Both the position numbers and the translations under genes were made by a program. A stretch of 64,000 bases of DNA from Bombus terrestris (lineage: Eukaryota; Arthropoda; Insecta; Hymenoptera; Apidae). Where the stretch lies: assembly GCF_910591885.1 (NCBI RefSeq), contig NW_025963562.1, forward strand, positions 124,001-188,000, given 5' to 3'. The number at the start of each line of letters is the position of its first letter. The stretch's first letter is position 1. This document shows, one piece after another, positions 27,414 through 44,460 of the stretch. The notes beneath the pieces were generated by a model. It made no database searches. It was not told where the DNA came from and was given only the letters and a program-made list of their open reading frames with translations.

Positions 27414-29927
27414 GTTATGACGTATAACGTTATATACTATTACGTTATGACGTATAACGTTATATACTATTACGTTATAATGTATAACGTTATATTCCAT
27501 CACTGTAGGACCTATAACGTTATATTGCAACCACTATATGACGTATAACGTTATATACTATTACGTTATTACGTATAACGTTATATACTATTACGTTATT
27601 ACGTATAACGTTATATACTATTACGTTATTACGTATAACGTTATATACTATTACGTTATGACGTATAACGTTATGTACTATTACGTTCTGACGTGTAATG
27701 TTATATACTATTACGTTATAATGTATAACGTTATATTCCATCACTATAAGGCCTATAACGTTATATACTATTACGTTATGACGTATAACGTTATATACTA
27801 TTACGTTATGACGTATAACGTTATATACTATTACGTTATGACGTATACGTTATATAATATTACGTTATAATGTATAACGTTATATTCCATCACTATAAGG
27901 CCTATAACGTTATATACTATTACGTTATGACGTATAACGTTATATACTATTACGTTATGACGTATAACGTTATATACTATTACGTTATGACGTATAACGT
28001 TATGTACTATTGCGTTATATACTATAACGTTATATTCCATCACTATAGGACCTATAACGTTATATCGCATCACTATATGACGTATAACGATATATTGCAT
28101 CACTATATGGCGTATAACGTTATATACTATTACGTTATAATGTATAACGTTATATTCCATCACTGTAGGACCTATAACGTTATAGTGCACCACTATATGA
28201 CGTATAGCGTTATATACCATTACGTTATTACGTTTAACGTTATATCGCATCACTATATGACGTACGATGTTTTATAGTATTACGTTATAACTTTTAACGT
28301 TATAATGCACCACTATATGACGTATAACGTTATATCCCATCACTGTAGGACCTATAACGTTATAGTGCACCACTATATGACGTATAACGGTATATACTAT
28401 TACGTTATGACGTATAACGTTATGTATTATTACGTTTTATACTATAACGTTATATTCCATCACTATAGGACCTATAACGTTATATTGCAACCACTATATG
28501 ACGTATAACGTTATATACTATTACGTTATGACGTATAACGTTATGTACTATTACGTTATGACGTATAACGTTATATACTATTACGTTATAATGTATAACG
28601 TTATATTCCATCACTATAGGACCTATAACGTTATATTGCACCACTATATGACGTACAACGTTATATACTATTACGTTATGACGTATAACGTTATGTACTA
28701 TTACGTTATGACGTATAACGTTATATACTATTACGTTATAATGTATAACGTTATATTCCATCACTATAAGGCCTATAACGTTATATTGCACCACTATATG
28801 ACGTATAACGTTATATACTATTACGTTATGACGTATAACGTTATGTATTATTACGTTTTATACTATAACGTTATATTCCATCACTATAGGACCTATAACG
28901 TTATATCGCATCACTATATGACGTATAACGATATATTGCACCACTATATGACGTATCACGTTATATACAATTATGTTATATCGTATAAAGTTATATCGCA
29001 TCACAATATGAGGTATAACGTTATATACTATTACGTTATGACGTATAACGTTATATACTATTACGTTATAATGTATAACGTTATATTCCATCACTATAGG
29101 ACCTATAACGTTATATTGCACCACTATATGACGTATAACGTTATATACTATTACGTTATAATGTATAACGTTATATTCCATCACTGTGAGACATATAACG
29201 TTATATTGCACCACTATATGACGTATAGCGTTATATACTATTACGTTATTACGTATATCGTTATATTCTATTACGTTATGTCGTATAACTTTATATACTA
29301 TTAGGTTATATGGTATAACGTTATATCGAATCACTATATGACATATAACGTTTTATTGCCTCTCTTTCGGTCGTATAACGATATATTGCATCACTATATG
29401 ACGTATAACGTTATATACTATTACGTTATGACGTATCACGTTATATACAATTATGTTATAACGTATAAATGTATATCGCATCACAATATGAGGTATAACG
29501 TTATATTGCATCACTATATGACGTATAACGATATATTGCATCACTATATGACGTATAACGTTATATACTATTACGTTATAACGTATAACGTTATATACTA
29601 TTACGTTATAACGTATAACGTTATATACTATTACGTTATGACGTATAACGTTATATACTGCTACGTTATAATGTATAACGTCATATACTGTAAGAATATA
29701 AGATATAACGTTGTATTGCATATCTATAGGACGTATAACGATATATTGCATCACTATATGACGTATAACGTTATATACTATTACGTTATAACCTATAACG
29801 TTATATTCTATTAGGTTATGTCGTTATATACTATTAGGTTATATGGTATAACGTTATATCGCATCACTATATGACGTATAACGATATATTGCATCACTCT
29901 ATGACGCATAACGTTATATACTATTAT
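27414..29927. repeat. HOR-C copy 1 (2,514 bp, 84 monomers)
   Basis: The length is 84 x 30 - 6, given exactly by two 31-bp (27527, 28487), one 29-bp (27841) and one 23-bp monomer (29824). It holds cassette C (28480-28794) and the marker at 29358. Left edge set by the C/T mismatch at 27413/29927. Confidence 0.88.
29824..29846. repeat. 23-bp monomer variant (7-bp deletion)
   Basis: After TTATGTCG the next monomer starts directly at TTATATACTATTAGG, so the first seven bases of the usual unit, including the core CpG, are gone. The same variant occurs near 32338 and 36383. The first two belong to the 2,514-bp HOR; the third lies in the related block at 36 kb. Confidence 0.85.
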
Positions 29928-32441
29928 GTTATGACGTATAACGTTATATACTATTACGTTATGACGTATAACGTTATATACTATTACGTTATAATGTATA
30001 ACGTTATATTCCATCACTGTAGGACCTATAACGTTATATTGCAACTACTATATGACGTATAACGTTATATACTATTACGTTATTACGTATAACGTTATAT
30101 ACTATTACGTTATTACGTATAACGTTATATACTATTACGTTATTACGTATAACGTTATATACTATTACGTTATGACGTATAACGTTATGTACTATTACGT
30201 TCTGACGTGTAATGTTATATACTATTACGTTATAATGTATAACGTTATATTCCATCACTATAAGGCCTATAACGTTATATACTATTACGTTATGACGTAT
30301 AACGTTATATACTATTACGTTATGACGTATAACGTTATATACTATTACGTTATGACGTATACGTTATATAATATTACGTTATAATGTATAACGTTATATT
30401 CCATCACTATAAGGCCTATAACGTTATATACTATTACGTTATGACGTATAACGTTATATACTATTACGTTATGACGTATAACGTTATATACTATTACGTT
30501 ATGACGTATAACGTTATGTACTATTGCGTTATATACTATAACGTTATATTCCATCACTATAGGACCTATAACGTTATATCGCATCACTATATGACGTATA
30601 ACGATATATTGCATCACTATATGGCGTATAACGTTATATACTATTACGTTATAATGTATAACGTTATATTCCATCACTGTAGGACCTATAACGTTATAGT
30701 GCACCACTATATGACGTATAGCGTTATATACCATTACGTTATTACGTTTAACGTTATATCGCATCACTATATGACGTACGATGTTTTATAGTATTACGTT
30801 ATAACTTTTAACGTTATAATGCACCACTATATGACGTATAACGTTATATCCCATCACTGTAGGACCTATAACGTTATAGTGCACCACTATATGACGTATA
30901 ACGGTATATACTATTACGTTATGACGTATAACGTTATGTATTATTACGTTTTATACTATAACGTTATATTCCATCACTATAGGACCTATAACGTTATATT
31001 GCAACCACTATATGACGTATAACGTTATATACTATTACGTTATGACGTATAACGTTATGTACTATTACGTTATGACGTATAACGTTATATACTATTACGT
31101 TATAATGTATAACGTTATATTCCATCACTATAGGACCTATAACGTTATATTGCACCACTATATGACGTACAACGTTATATACTATTACGTTATGACGTAT
31201 AACGTTATGTACTATTACGTTATGACGTATAACGTTATATACTATTACGTTATAATGTATAACGTTATATTCCATCACTATAAGGCCTATAACGTTATAT
31301 TGCACCACTATATGACGTATAACGTTATATACTATTACGTTATGACGTATAACGTTATGTATTATTACGTTTTATACTATAACGTTATATTCCATCACTA
31401 TAGGACCTATAACGTTATATCGCATCACTATATGACGTATAACGATATATTGCACCACTATATGACGTATCACGTTATATACAATTATGTTATATCGTAT
31501 AAAGTTATATCGCATCACAATATGAGGTATAACGTTATATACTATTACGTTATGACGTATAACGTTATATACTATTACGTTATAATGTATAACGTTATAT
31601 TCCATCACTATAGGACCTATAACGTTATATTGCACCACTATATGACGTATAACGTTATATACTATTACGTTATAATGTATAACGTTATATTCCATCACTG
31701 TGAGACATATAACGTTATATTGCACCACTATATGACGTATAGCGTTATATACTATTACGTTATAATGTATAACGTTATATTCTATTACGTTATGTCGTAT
31801 AACTTTATATACTATTAGGTTATATGGTATAACGTTATATCGAATCACTATATGACATATAACGTTTTATTGCCTCTCTTTCGGTCGTATAACGATATAT
31901 TGCATCACTATATGACGTATAACGTTATATACTATTACGTTATGACGTATCACGTTATATACAATTATGTTATAACGTATAAATGTATATCGCATCACAA
32001 TATGAGGTATAACGTTATATTGCATCACTATATGACGTATAACGATATATTGCATCACTATATGACGTATAACGTTATATACTATTACGTTATAACGTAT
32101 AACGTTATATACTATTACGTTATAACGTATAACGTTATATACTATTACGTTATGACGTATAACGTTATATACTGCTACGTTATAATGTATAACGTCATAT
32201 ACTGTAAGAATATAAGATATAACGTTGTATTGCATATCTATAGGACGTATAACGATATATTGCATCACTATATGACGTATAACGTTATATACTATTACGT
32301 TATAACCTATAACGTTATATTCTATTAGGTTATGTCGTTATATACTATTAGGTTATATGGTATAACGTTATATCGCATCACTATATGACGTATAACGATA
32401 TATTGCATCACTCTATGACGCATAACGTTATATACTATTAT
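29928..32441. repeat. HOR-C copy 2 (2,514 bp)
   Basis: Tandem copy at an offset of exactly 2,514 bp with very few changes: GCAACTAC at 30041 against GCAACCAC, and TATAATGTATAACG near 31762 where copy 1 has TATTACGTATATCG. Match to copy 1 fades within about 20 bp after 32441. Confidence 0.88.
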
Positions 32442-34349
32442 GTTATGACGTATAACGTTGTATTGCATCACTATAGGACGTATAACGTTATATTGCATCA
32501 CTATATGGCCTATAAACTTAGACACTATTACGTTATAATGTATAACGTTATATTCCATCACTATAGGGCGTATATCGTTATATTGCATCTCTATATGACG
32601 TATAGCGTTATATACTATTACGTTATAATGTACAACGTTATATTCCATCACTGTAGGACCTATAACGTTATAGTGCACCACTATATGACATATAACGTTA
32701 TATACTATTACGTTATTACGTATAACGTTATATCTCATCACTACATGACGTACGATGTTTTATACTATTACGTTATAACGTTTAACGTTACATTGCACCT
32801 CTATATGACGTATAACGTTATATACTATTACGTTTTGACGGATAACGTTATATACTATTACGTTATAAGGTATAACGTCATATACTGTTAGGTTATAAGG
32901 AATAACGTTGTATTGCATAACTGTAGGACGTATAACGATATATTGCATCACTATAGCACGTATAACGATATATTGCATCACTATATGGCGGATAAACTTA
33001 TAAACTATTACGTTATAATGAATAACGTTATATTCCATCACTATATGGCGTATATCGTTCTAGTGCATCTCTATATGACGTATAAAGATATATTGCATCA
33101 CTATATGGCGTATAAAGTTATAAACTATTACGTTATAGTGTATAACGTTATATTCCATCACTATATGCCGTATATCGTTATATTGCATCTCTATTGGACC
33201 TATAACGATATATTGCAACACTATATGGCGTATAAAGTTATAAACTAGTACGTTATAATGTATAACGTTATATTCCATCACTATAGGACCTATAACGTTA
33301 TATTGCACCACTATATGACGTACAACGTTATATACTATTACGTTATGACGTAAAACGTTATATACTATTACGTTATTACGTATAACGCTATATCGCATCA
33401 CTATATGACGTACGATGTTTTATACTATTACGTTATAACGTTTAGCGTTATGTTGCATTACTATATGATGCATAACGTTATATACTATTACGTTATGACG
33501 TATAACGTTATATACTATTACGTTATAATGTATATCGTTATATTCCATCACTATAAGGCCTATAACGTTATATTGCACCTCTATATGACGTATAACGTTA
33601 TATACTATTACGTTATGACGTATAACTTTATGTACTATTACGTTTTATACTATAACGTTATATTCCATCACTATAGGACCTATAACGTTATATTGCAACC
33701 ACTATATGACGTATAACGTTATATACTATTACGTTATGACGTATAACGTTATGTACTATTACGTTATGACGTATAACGTTATATACTATTACGTTATAAT
33801 GTATAACGTTATATTCCATCACTATAGGACCTATAACGTTATATTGCACCACTATATGACGTACAACGTTATATACTATTACGTTATGACGTATAACGTT
33901 ATGTACTATTACGTTATGACATATAACGTTATATACTATTACGTTATAATGTATAACGTTATATTCCATCACTATAAGGCCTATAACGTTATATTGCACC
34001 ACTATATGACGTATAACGTTATATACTATTACGTTATGACGTATAACGTTATGTATTATTACGTTTTATACTATAACGTTATATTCCATCACTATAGGAC
34101 CTATAACGTTATATCGCATCACTATATGACGTATAACGATATATTGCACCACTATATGACGTATCACGTTATATACAATTATGTTATATCGTATAAAGTT
34201 ATATCGCATCACAATATGAGGTATAACGTTATATACTATTACGTTATGACGTATAACGTTATGTACTATTGCGTTATATACTATAACGTTATATTCCATC
34301 ACTATAGGACCTATAACGTTATATCGCATCACTATATGACGTATAACGA
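32442..34349. repeat. Transition block between left and right HOR families
   Basis: About 31735-33290 matches 35780-37335 at an offset of 4,045 bp (135 monomers - 5), so it spans the end of HOR-C and this block. About 33600-34240 matches 25330-25970 (offset 8,268). It is therefore half right-family and half left-family sequence. No gene. Confidence 0.7.
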
Positions 34350-36486
34350 TATATTGCATCACTATATGGCGTATAACGCTATATACTATTACGTTATAAT
34401 GTATAACGTTATATTCCATCACTGTAGGACCTATAACGTTATAGTGCACCACTATATGACGTATAGCGTTATATACCATTACGTTATTACGTTTAGCGTT
34501 ATATCGCATGACTATATGACGTACGATGTTTTATACTATTACGTTATAACGTTTAACGTTATATTGCACCACTATATGACGTATAACGTTTTATTGCCTC
34601 TCTTTCGGTCGTATAACGATATATTGTATCACTATATGACGTACAACGTTATATACTATTACGTTATGACGTAAAACGTTATATACTATTACGTTATTAC
34701 GTATAACGCTATATCGCATCACTATATGACGTACGATGTTTTATACTATTACGTTATAACGTTTAGCGTTATGTTGCATTACTATATGATGCATAACGTT
34801 ATATACTAGTACGTTATAATGTATAACGTTATATTCCATCACTATAGGACCTATAACGTTATATTGCAACCACTATATGACGTATAACGTTATATACTAT
34901 TACGTTATTACGTATAACGCTATATCGCATCACTATATGACGTACGATGTTTTATACTATTACGTTATAACGTTTAACGTTATATTGCACCACCATATGA
35001 CCTATAACGTTATATACTATTACGTTATGACGTATAACGTTATATACTATTACGTTATAATGTATAACGTTATATTCAATCACTATGAGACCTATAACGT
35101 TATATTGCACCACTATATGACGTACAACGTTATATACTATTACGTTATGACGTAAAACGTTATATACTATTACGTTATTACGTATAACGTTATATCGCAA
35201 CACTATATGACGTACGATGTTTTATACTATTACGTTATAACGTTTAACGTTATATTGCACCACCATATGACCTATAACGTTATATACTATTACGTTATGA
35301 CGTATAACGTTATATACTATTACGTTATAATGTATAACGTTATATTCCATCACTATGAGACCTATAACGTTATATTGCACCACTATATGACGTACAACGT
35401 TATATACTATTACGTTATGACGTAAAACGTTATACACTATTACGTTATTACGTATAACGTTATATCGCAACACTATATGACGTACGATGTTTTATAATAT
35501 TACGTTATAACGTTTAGCGTTATATTGCATTACTATATGATGCATAACGTTATATACTATTACGTTATGACGTATAACGTTATATACTATTACGTTATGA
35601 CGTAAAACGTTATATACTATTACGTCATAATGTATAACGTTATATGCCATCACTATAAGGCCTATAACGTTATATACTATTACGTTATGACGTATAACGT
35701 TATATACTATTACGTTATATTGTATAACGTTATATTGCATCACTGTAGGACCTATAACGTTATAGTGCACCACTATATGACGTATAGCGTTATATACTAT
35801 AACGTTATTACGTATATCGTTATATTCTATTACGTTATGTCGTATAACTTTATATACTATTAGGTTATATGGTATAACGTTATATCGAATCACTATATGA
35901 CATATAACGTTTTATTGCCTCTCTTTCGGTCGTATAACGATATATTGCATCACTATATGACGTATAACGTTATATACTATTACGTTATGACGTATCACGT
36001 TATATACAATTATGTTATAACGTATAAATGTATATCGCATCACAATATGAGGTATAACGTTATATTGCATCACTATATGACGTATAACGATATATTGCAT
36101 CACTATATGACGTATAACGTTATATACTATTACGTTATAACGTATAACGTTATATACTATTACGTTATAACGTATAACGTTATATACTATTACGTTATGA
36201 CGTATAACGTTATATACTGTTACGTTATAATGTATAACGTCATATACAGTTAGGTTATAAGGTATAACGTTGTATTGCATATCTATAGGACGTATAACGA
36301 TATATTGCATCACTATATGACGTATAACGTTATATACTATTACGTTATAACCTATAACGTTATATTCTATTAGGTTATGTCGTTATATACTATTAGGTTA
36401 TATGGTATAACGTTATATCGCATCACTATATGACGTATAACGATATATTGCATCACTCTATGACGTATAACGTTATATACTATTAT
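34350..36486. repeat. Partial first copy of the right-hand block
   Basis: From about 34350 to about 36300 it matches 39442 to about 41390 at an offset of 5,092 bp; further right the offset becomes 4,979 bp because this copy has 113 bp more (three monomers plus the 23-bp monomer near 36383). Contains markers at 34596 and 35917. Confidence 0.75.
34891..35525. repeat. 270-bp tandem duplication, about 2.3 copies
   Basis: Units 34891-35160 and 35161-35430 plus about 95 bp of a third. Each holds TACGATGTTTTATAC, a CACCACCATATGACC monomer and GACGTAAAACG. It is related to the 270-bp unit at 21331. Confidence 0.8.
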
Positions 36487-38200
36487 GTTATGACGTATAA
36501 CGTTGTATTGCATCACTATAGGACGTATAACGTTATATTGCATCACTATATGGCGTATAAACTTATACACTATTACGTTATAATGTATAACGTTATATTC
36601 CATCACTATAGGGCGTATATCGTTATATTGCATCTCTATATGACGTATAGCGTTATATACTATTACGTTATAATGTACAACGTTATATTCCATCACTGTA
36701 GGACCTATAACGTTATAGTGCACCACTATATGTCGTATAACGTTATATACTATTACGTTATTACGTATAACGTTATATCTCATCACTACATGACGTACGA
36801 TGTTTTATACTATTACGTTATAACGTTTAACGTTACATTGCACCTCTATATGACGTATAACGTTATATACTATTACGTTTTGACGGATAACGTTATATAC
36901 TATTACGTTATAAGGTATAACGTCATATACTGTTAGGTTATAAGGAATAACGTTGTATTGCATAACTGTAGGACGTATAACGATATATTGCATCACTATA
37001 GGACGTATAACGATATATTGCATCACTATATGGCGTATAAACTTATAAACTATTACGTTATAATGAATAACGTTATATTCCATCACTATATGGCGTATAT
37101 CGTTCTAGTGCTTCTCTATATGACGTATAAAGATATATTGCATCACTATATGGCGTATAAAGTTATAAACTATTACGTTATAGTGTATAACGTTATATTT
37201 CATCACTATATGGCGTATATCGTTATATTGCATCTCTATTGGACCTATAACGATATATTGCAACACTATATGGCGTATAAAGTTATAAACTAGTACGTTA
37301 TAATGTATAACGTTATATTCCATCACTATAGGTCCTGTAACGCTATATTGCACCACTATATGACCTATAACGTTATATACCATTACGTTATAAGTTATAA
37401 CGTTATATACTATTACGTTATATACTATAACGTTGTATTCCATCTCTATACGACCTATAACGTTATATTCCATCACTATAGGACCTATAACGTTATATCG
37501 CATCACTATATGACGTATAACGATATATTCCATCACTATATGACGTATAACGTTATATACTATTACATTATAAGGAATAACGTCATATACTATTAGGTTA
37601 CAAGGTATAACGTTGTATTGCATAACTATAGGACGTATAACGATATATTGCATCACTATATGGCGTATAACGTTATATACTATTACGTTATAATGTATAA
37701 CGTTATATTCCATCACTGTAGGACCTATAACGTTATAGTGCACTACTATATGACGTAAAGCGTTATATACCATTACGTTATTACGTTTAACGTTATGTCG
37801 CATCACTATATGACGTACGATGTTTTATACTATTACGTTATAACGTTTAACGTTATATTGCACCACTATATGACGTATAACGTTATATTCCATCACTGTA
37901 GGACCCATAACGTTATAGTGCACCACTATATGACGTATAGCGTTATATACTATTACGTTATTACGTATAGCGTTATATACTATTACGTTATGACGTATAA
38001 CGTTATATCGCATCACTATATGACGTATAACGTTTTATTGCCTCTCTTTCGGTCGTATAACGATATATTGCATCACTATATGACGTATAACGTTATATAC
38101 TATTACGTTATGACGTATCGCGTTGAATACAATTATGTTATAACATATAAAATTATATCGCATCACAATATGAGGCATAACATTATATTGCATCACTATA

Positions 38201-38239
38201 TGACGATATATTGCTTAACGTTATATATTGCCTATAACG
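38201..38239. repeat. Fused 57-bp monomer pair (GACGATATATTGCTTAACG), 5 copies
   Basis: Two neighbouring monomers are rearranged and together 3 bp short: GACGATATATTGCTTAACG runs into TTATATATTGCCTATAACG. Copies start near 38201, 43181, 49687, 56282 and 61261, one in each long block of the right-hand part. It was not seen before 38 kb, so it is a single event later copied with the block. Confidence 0.85.
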
Positions 38240-39982
38240 TTATATCGCATCACTATATGACGTGCAACGTTATATGCTATTACGTTATAACGTATAACGT
38301 TATATACTATTACGTTATAATGTATAACGTTATATTCCATCACTATAGGACCTATAACGTTATATTGCACCACTATATGACGTACAACGTTATATACTAT
38401 TACGTTATGACGTAAAACGTTATATACTATTACGTTATTACGTATAACGCTATATCGCATCACTATATGACGTACGATGTTTTATACTGTTACGTTATAA
38501 CGTTTAGCGTTATGTTGCATTACTATATGATGCATAACGTTATATACTATTACGTTATAATGTATAACGTTATATTCTATCACTATAGGACCTATAACGT
38601 TATATTGCAACCACTATATGACGTATAACGTTACATACTATTACGTTATTACGTATAACGTTATATACTATTACGATATGACGTATATCGTTATATACTA
38701 TTACGTTATAATGTATAACGTTATATTCCATCACTATGAGACCTAAAACGTTATATTGCACCACTATATGACGTATAACGTTATTTACTATTACGTTATG
38801 ACGTATAACGTTATGTACTATTACGTTATGACGTATAACGTTATATACTATTACGTTATAATGTATAACGATATATTCCATCACTATAAGGCCTATAACG
38901 TTATATTGCATCACTACATGACGTATAACGTTATATACTATTACGTTATGACGTATAACGTTATGTACTATTACGTTATGACGTATAACGTTATATTCCA
39001 TCACTATAAGGCCTATAACGTTATATTGCACCACTACATGACGTATAACGTTATATACGATTACGTTATGACGTATAACGTTATGTACTATTACGTTATG
39101 ACGTATAGCGTTATATACTATTACGTTATAATGTATAACGTTATATTCCATCACTATAAGGCCTATAACGGTATAATGCACCACTACATGACGTATAACG
39201 TTATATACTATTACGTTATGACGTATAACGTTATGTATTATTACCTTTTATACTATAACGTTATATTCCATCACTATAGGACCTATAACGTTATATCGCA
39301 TCACTATATGACGCATAACGATATATTGCATCACTATATGACGTATAACGTTATATACTATTACATTATAAGGTATAACGTCATATACTATAAGGTTACA
39401 ACGTATAACGTTGTATTGCATAACTATAGGACGTATAACGACATATTGCATCACTATATGGCGTATAACGTTATATACTATTACGTTATAATGTATAACG
39501 TTATATTCCATCACTGTAGGACCTATAACGTTATAGTGCACCACTATATGACGTATAGCGTTATATACCATTACGTTATTACGTTTAGCGTTATATCGCA
39601 TGACTATATGACGTACGATGTTTTATACTATTACGTTATAACGTTTAACGTTATATTGCACCACTATATGACGTATAACGTTTTATTGCCTCTCTTTCGG
39701 TCGTATAACGATATATTGTATCACTATATGACGTACAACGTTATATACTATTACGTTATGACGTAAAACGTTATATACTATTACGTTATTACGTATAACG
39801 CTATATCGCATCACTATATGACGTACGATGTTTTATACTATTACGTTATAACGTTTAGCGTTATGTCGCATTACTATATGATGCATAACGTTATATACTA
39901 GTACGTTATAATGTATAACGTTATATTCCATCACTATAGGACCTATAACGTTATATTGCAACCACTATATGACGTATAACGT

Positions 39983-40617
39983 TATATACTATTACGTTAT
40001 TACGTATAACGTTATATCGCATCACTATATGACGTACGATGTTTTATACTATTACGTTATAACGTTTAACGTTATATTGCACCACCATATGACCTATAAC
40101 GTTATATACTATTACGTTATGACGTATAACGTTATATACTATTACGTTATAATGTATAACGTTATATTCCATCACTATGAGACCTATAACGTTATATTGC
40201 ACCACTATATGACGTACAACGTTATATACTATTACGTTATGACGTAAAACGTTATATACTATTACGTTATTACGTATAACGTTATATCGCAACACTATAT
40301 GACGTACGATGTTTTATACTATTACGTTATAACGTTTAACGTTATATTGCACCACTATATGACCTATAACGTTATATACTATTACGTTATGACGTATAAC
40401 GTTATATACTATTACGTTATAATGTATAACGTTATATTCCATCACTATGAGACCTATAACGTTATATTGCACCACTATATGACGTACAACGTTATATACT
40501 ATTACGTTATGACGTAAAACGTTATACACTATTACGTTATTACGTATAACGTTATATCGCAACACTATATGACGTACGATGTTTTATACTATTACGTTAT
40601 AACGTTTAGCGTTATAT
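39983..40617. repeat. 270-bp tandem duplication, second locus
   Basis: Same arrangement as 34891-35525, offset 5,092 bp. Here the second unit has CACCACTATATGACC where the 35-kb and 58-kb loci have CACCACCATATGACC, so units are being exchanged or converted separately. Confidence 0.8.
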
Positions 40618-43600
40618 TGCATTACTATATGATGCATAACGTTATATACTATTACGTTATGACGTATAACGTTATATACTATTACGTTATGACGTAAAAC
40701 GTTATATGCTATTACGTCATAATGTATAACGTTATATGCCATCACTATAAGGCCTATAACGTTATATACTATTACGTTATGACGTATAACGTTATATACT
40801 ATTACGTTATATTGTATAACGTTATATTCCATCACTGTAGGACCTATAACGTTATAGTGCACCACTATATGACGTATAGCGTTATATACTATTACGTTAG
40901 TACGTATATCGTTATATTCTATTACGTTATGTCGTATAACTTTATATACTATTAGGTTATATGGTATAACGTTATATCGAATCACTATATGACATATAAC
41001 GTTTTATTGCCTCTCTTTCGGTCGTATAACGATATATTGCATCACTATATGACGTATAACGTTATATACTATTACGTTATGACGTATCACGTTATATACA
41101 ATTATGTTATAACGTATAAATGTATATCGCATCACAATATAAGGTATAACGTTATATTGCATCACTATATGGCGTATAGCGTTATATCGCATCACTATAT
41201 GACGTATAACGTTATATACTATTACGTTATGACGTATAACGTTATATGCTATTACGTTATGACGAATAACGTTATATACTATTACGTTATGACGTATAAC
41301 GTTATATACTGCTACGTTATAATGTATAACGTCATATACTGTAAGGTTATAAGATATAACGTTGTATTGCATATCTATAGGACGTATAACGTTATATCGC
41401 ATCACTATATGACGTATAACGATATATTGCATCACTCTATGACGCATAACGTTATATACTATTATGTTATGACGTATAACGTTGTATTGCATCACTATAG
41501 GACGTATAACGTTATATTGCATCACTATATGGCGTATAAACTTATACACTATTACGTTATAATGTATAACGTTATATTCCATCACTATAGGGCGTATATC
41601 GTTATATTGCATCTCTATATGACGTATAGCGTTATATACTATTACGTTATAATGTACAACGTTATATTCCATCACTGTAGGACCTATAACGTTATAGTGC
41701 ACCACTATATGTCGTATAACGTTATATACTATTACGTTATTACGTATAACGTTATATCTCATCACTACATGACGTACGATGTTTTATACTATTACGTTAT
41801 AACGTTTAACGTTACATTGCACCTCTATATGACGTATAACGTTATATACTATTACGTTTTGACGGATAACGTTATATACTATTACGTTATAAGGTATAAC
41901 GTCATATACTGTTAGGTTATAAGGAATAACGTTGCATTGCATAACAGTAGGACGTATAACGATATATTGCATCACTATAGGACGTATAACGATATATTGC
42001 ATCACTATATGGCGGATAAACTTATAAACTATTACGTTATAATGAATAACGTTATATTCCATCACTATATGGCGTATATCGTTCTAGTGCATCTCTATAT
42101 GACGTATAAAGATATATTGCATCACTATATGGCGTATAAAGTTATAAACTATTACGTTATAGTGTATAACGTTATATTCCATCACTATATGGCGTATATC
42201 GTTATATTGCATCTCTATTGGACCTATAACGATATATTGCAACACTATATGGCGTATAAAGTTATGAACTAGTACGTTATAATGTATAACGTTATATTCC
42301 ATCACTATAGGCCCTGTAACGCTATATTGCACCACTATATGACCTATAACGTTATATACTATTACGTTATAAGTTATAACGTTATATACTATTACGTTAT
42401 ATACTATAACGTTGTATTCCATCTCTATACGACCTATAACGTTATATTCCATCACTATAGGACCTATAACGTTATATCGCATCACTATATGACGTATAAC
42501 GATATATTCCATCACTATATGACGTATAACGTTATATACTATTACATTATAAGGAATAACGTCATATACTATTAGGTTATAAGGTATAACGTTGTATTGC
42601 ATAACTATAGGACGTATAACGATATATTGCATCACTATATGGCGTATAACGTTATATACTATTACGTTATAATGTATAACGTTATATTCCATCACTGTAG
42701 GACCTATAACGTTATAGTGCACTACTATATGACGTAAAGCGTTATATACCATTACGTTGTTACGTTTAACGTTATGTCGCATCACTATATGACGTACGAT
42801 GTTTTATACTATTACGTTATAACGTTTAACGTTATATTGCACCACTATATGACGTATAACGTTATATTCCATCACTGTAGGACCTATAACGTTATAGTGC
42901 ACCACTATATGACGTATAGCGTTATATACTATTACGTTATTACGTATAGCGTTATATACTATTACGTTATGACGTATAACGTTATATCGCATCACTATAT
43001 GACGTATAACGTTTTATTGCCTCTCTTTCGGTCGTATAACGATATATTGCATCACTATATGACGTATAACGTTATATACTATTACGTTATGACGTATCGC
43101 GTTGAATACAATTATGTTATAACATATAAAATTATATCGCATCACAATATGATGTATAACATTATATTGCATCACTATATGACGATATATTGCTTAACGT
43201 TATATATTGCCTATAACGTTATATCGCATCACTATATGACGTGTAACGTTATATACTATTACGTTATAACGTATAACGTTATATACTATTACGTTATAAT
43301 GTATAACGTTATATTCCATCACTATAGGACCTATAACGTTATATTGCACCACTATATGACGTACAACGTTATATACTATTACGTTATGACGTAAAACGTT
43401 ATATACTATTACGTTATTACGTATAACGCTATATCGCATCACTATATGACGTACGATGTTTTATACTGTTACGTTATAACGTTTAGCGTTATGTTGCATT
43501 ACTATATGATGCATAACGTTATATACTATTACGTTATAATGTATAACGTTATATTCTATCACTATAGGACCTATAACGTTATATTGCAACCACTATATGA

Positions 43601-44460
43601 CGTATAACGTTACATACTATTACGTTATTACGTATAACGTTATATACTATTACGATATGACGTATATCGTTATATACTATTACGTTATAATGTATAACGT
43701 TATATTCCATCACTATGAGACCTAAAACGTTATATTGCACCACTATATGACGTATAACGTTATTTACTATTACGTTATGACGTATAACGTTATGTACTAT
43801 TACGTTATGACGTATAACGTTATATACTATTACGTTATAATGTATAACGTTATATTCCATCACTATAAGGCCTATAACGTTATATTGCACCACTACATGA
43901 CGTATAACGTTATATACTATTACGTTATGACGTATAACGTTATGTACTATTACGTTATGACGTATAACGTTATATTCCATCACTATAAGGCCTATAACGT
44001 TATATTGCACCACTACATGACGTATAACGTTATATACGATTACGTTATGACGTATAACGTTATGTACTATTACGTTATGACGTATAGCGTTATATAATAT
44101 TACGTTATAATGTATAACGTTATATTCCATCACTATAAGGCCTATAACGGTATAATGCACCACTACATGACGTATAACGTTATATACTATTACGTTATGA
44201 CGTATAACGTTATGTATTATTACCTTTTATACTATAACGTTATATTCCATCACTATAGGACCTATAACGTTATATCGCATCACTATATGACGCATAACGA
44301 TATATTGCATCACTATATGACGTATAACGTTATATACTATTACATTATAAGGTATAACGTCATATACTATAAGGTTACAAGGTATAACGTTGTATTGCAT
44401 AACTATAGGACGTATAACGACATATTGCATCACTATATGGCGTATAACGTTATATACTAT

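Larger units (their letters stand above)
37105..42083. repeat. Sub-block R1 (4,979 bp, 166 monomers)
   Basis: Measured from the left edge of a conserved 702-bp segment found at 37105, 42084, 48591, 53686, 55186 and 60165. 37105 to about 39534 equals R2 to about 44513. Private variant GCTTCTCTAT near 37111, shared only with 55192. Markers at 38040, 39688 and 41009; fused pair at 38201. Confidence 0.82.

Noticed and set aside
32442..34349. Transposon or insertion causing the change of HOR family
   Set aside because: No terminal repeats, target-site duplication or non-satellite sequence; every base still fits the 30-bp pattern.
38201..38239. tRNA-like or small RNA gene in the rearranged monomer
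   Set aside because: It is a 57-bp fusion of two monomers with a 3-bp loss; no cloverleaf or conserved RNA boxes.
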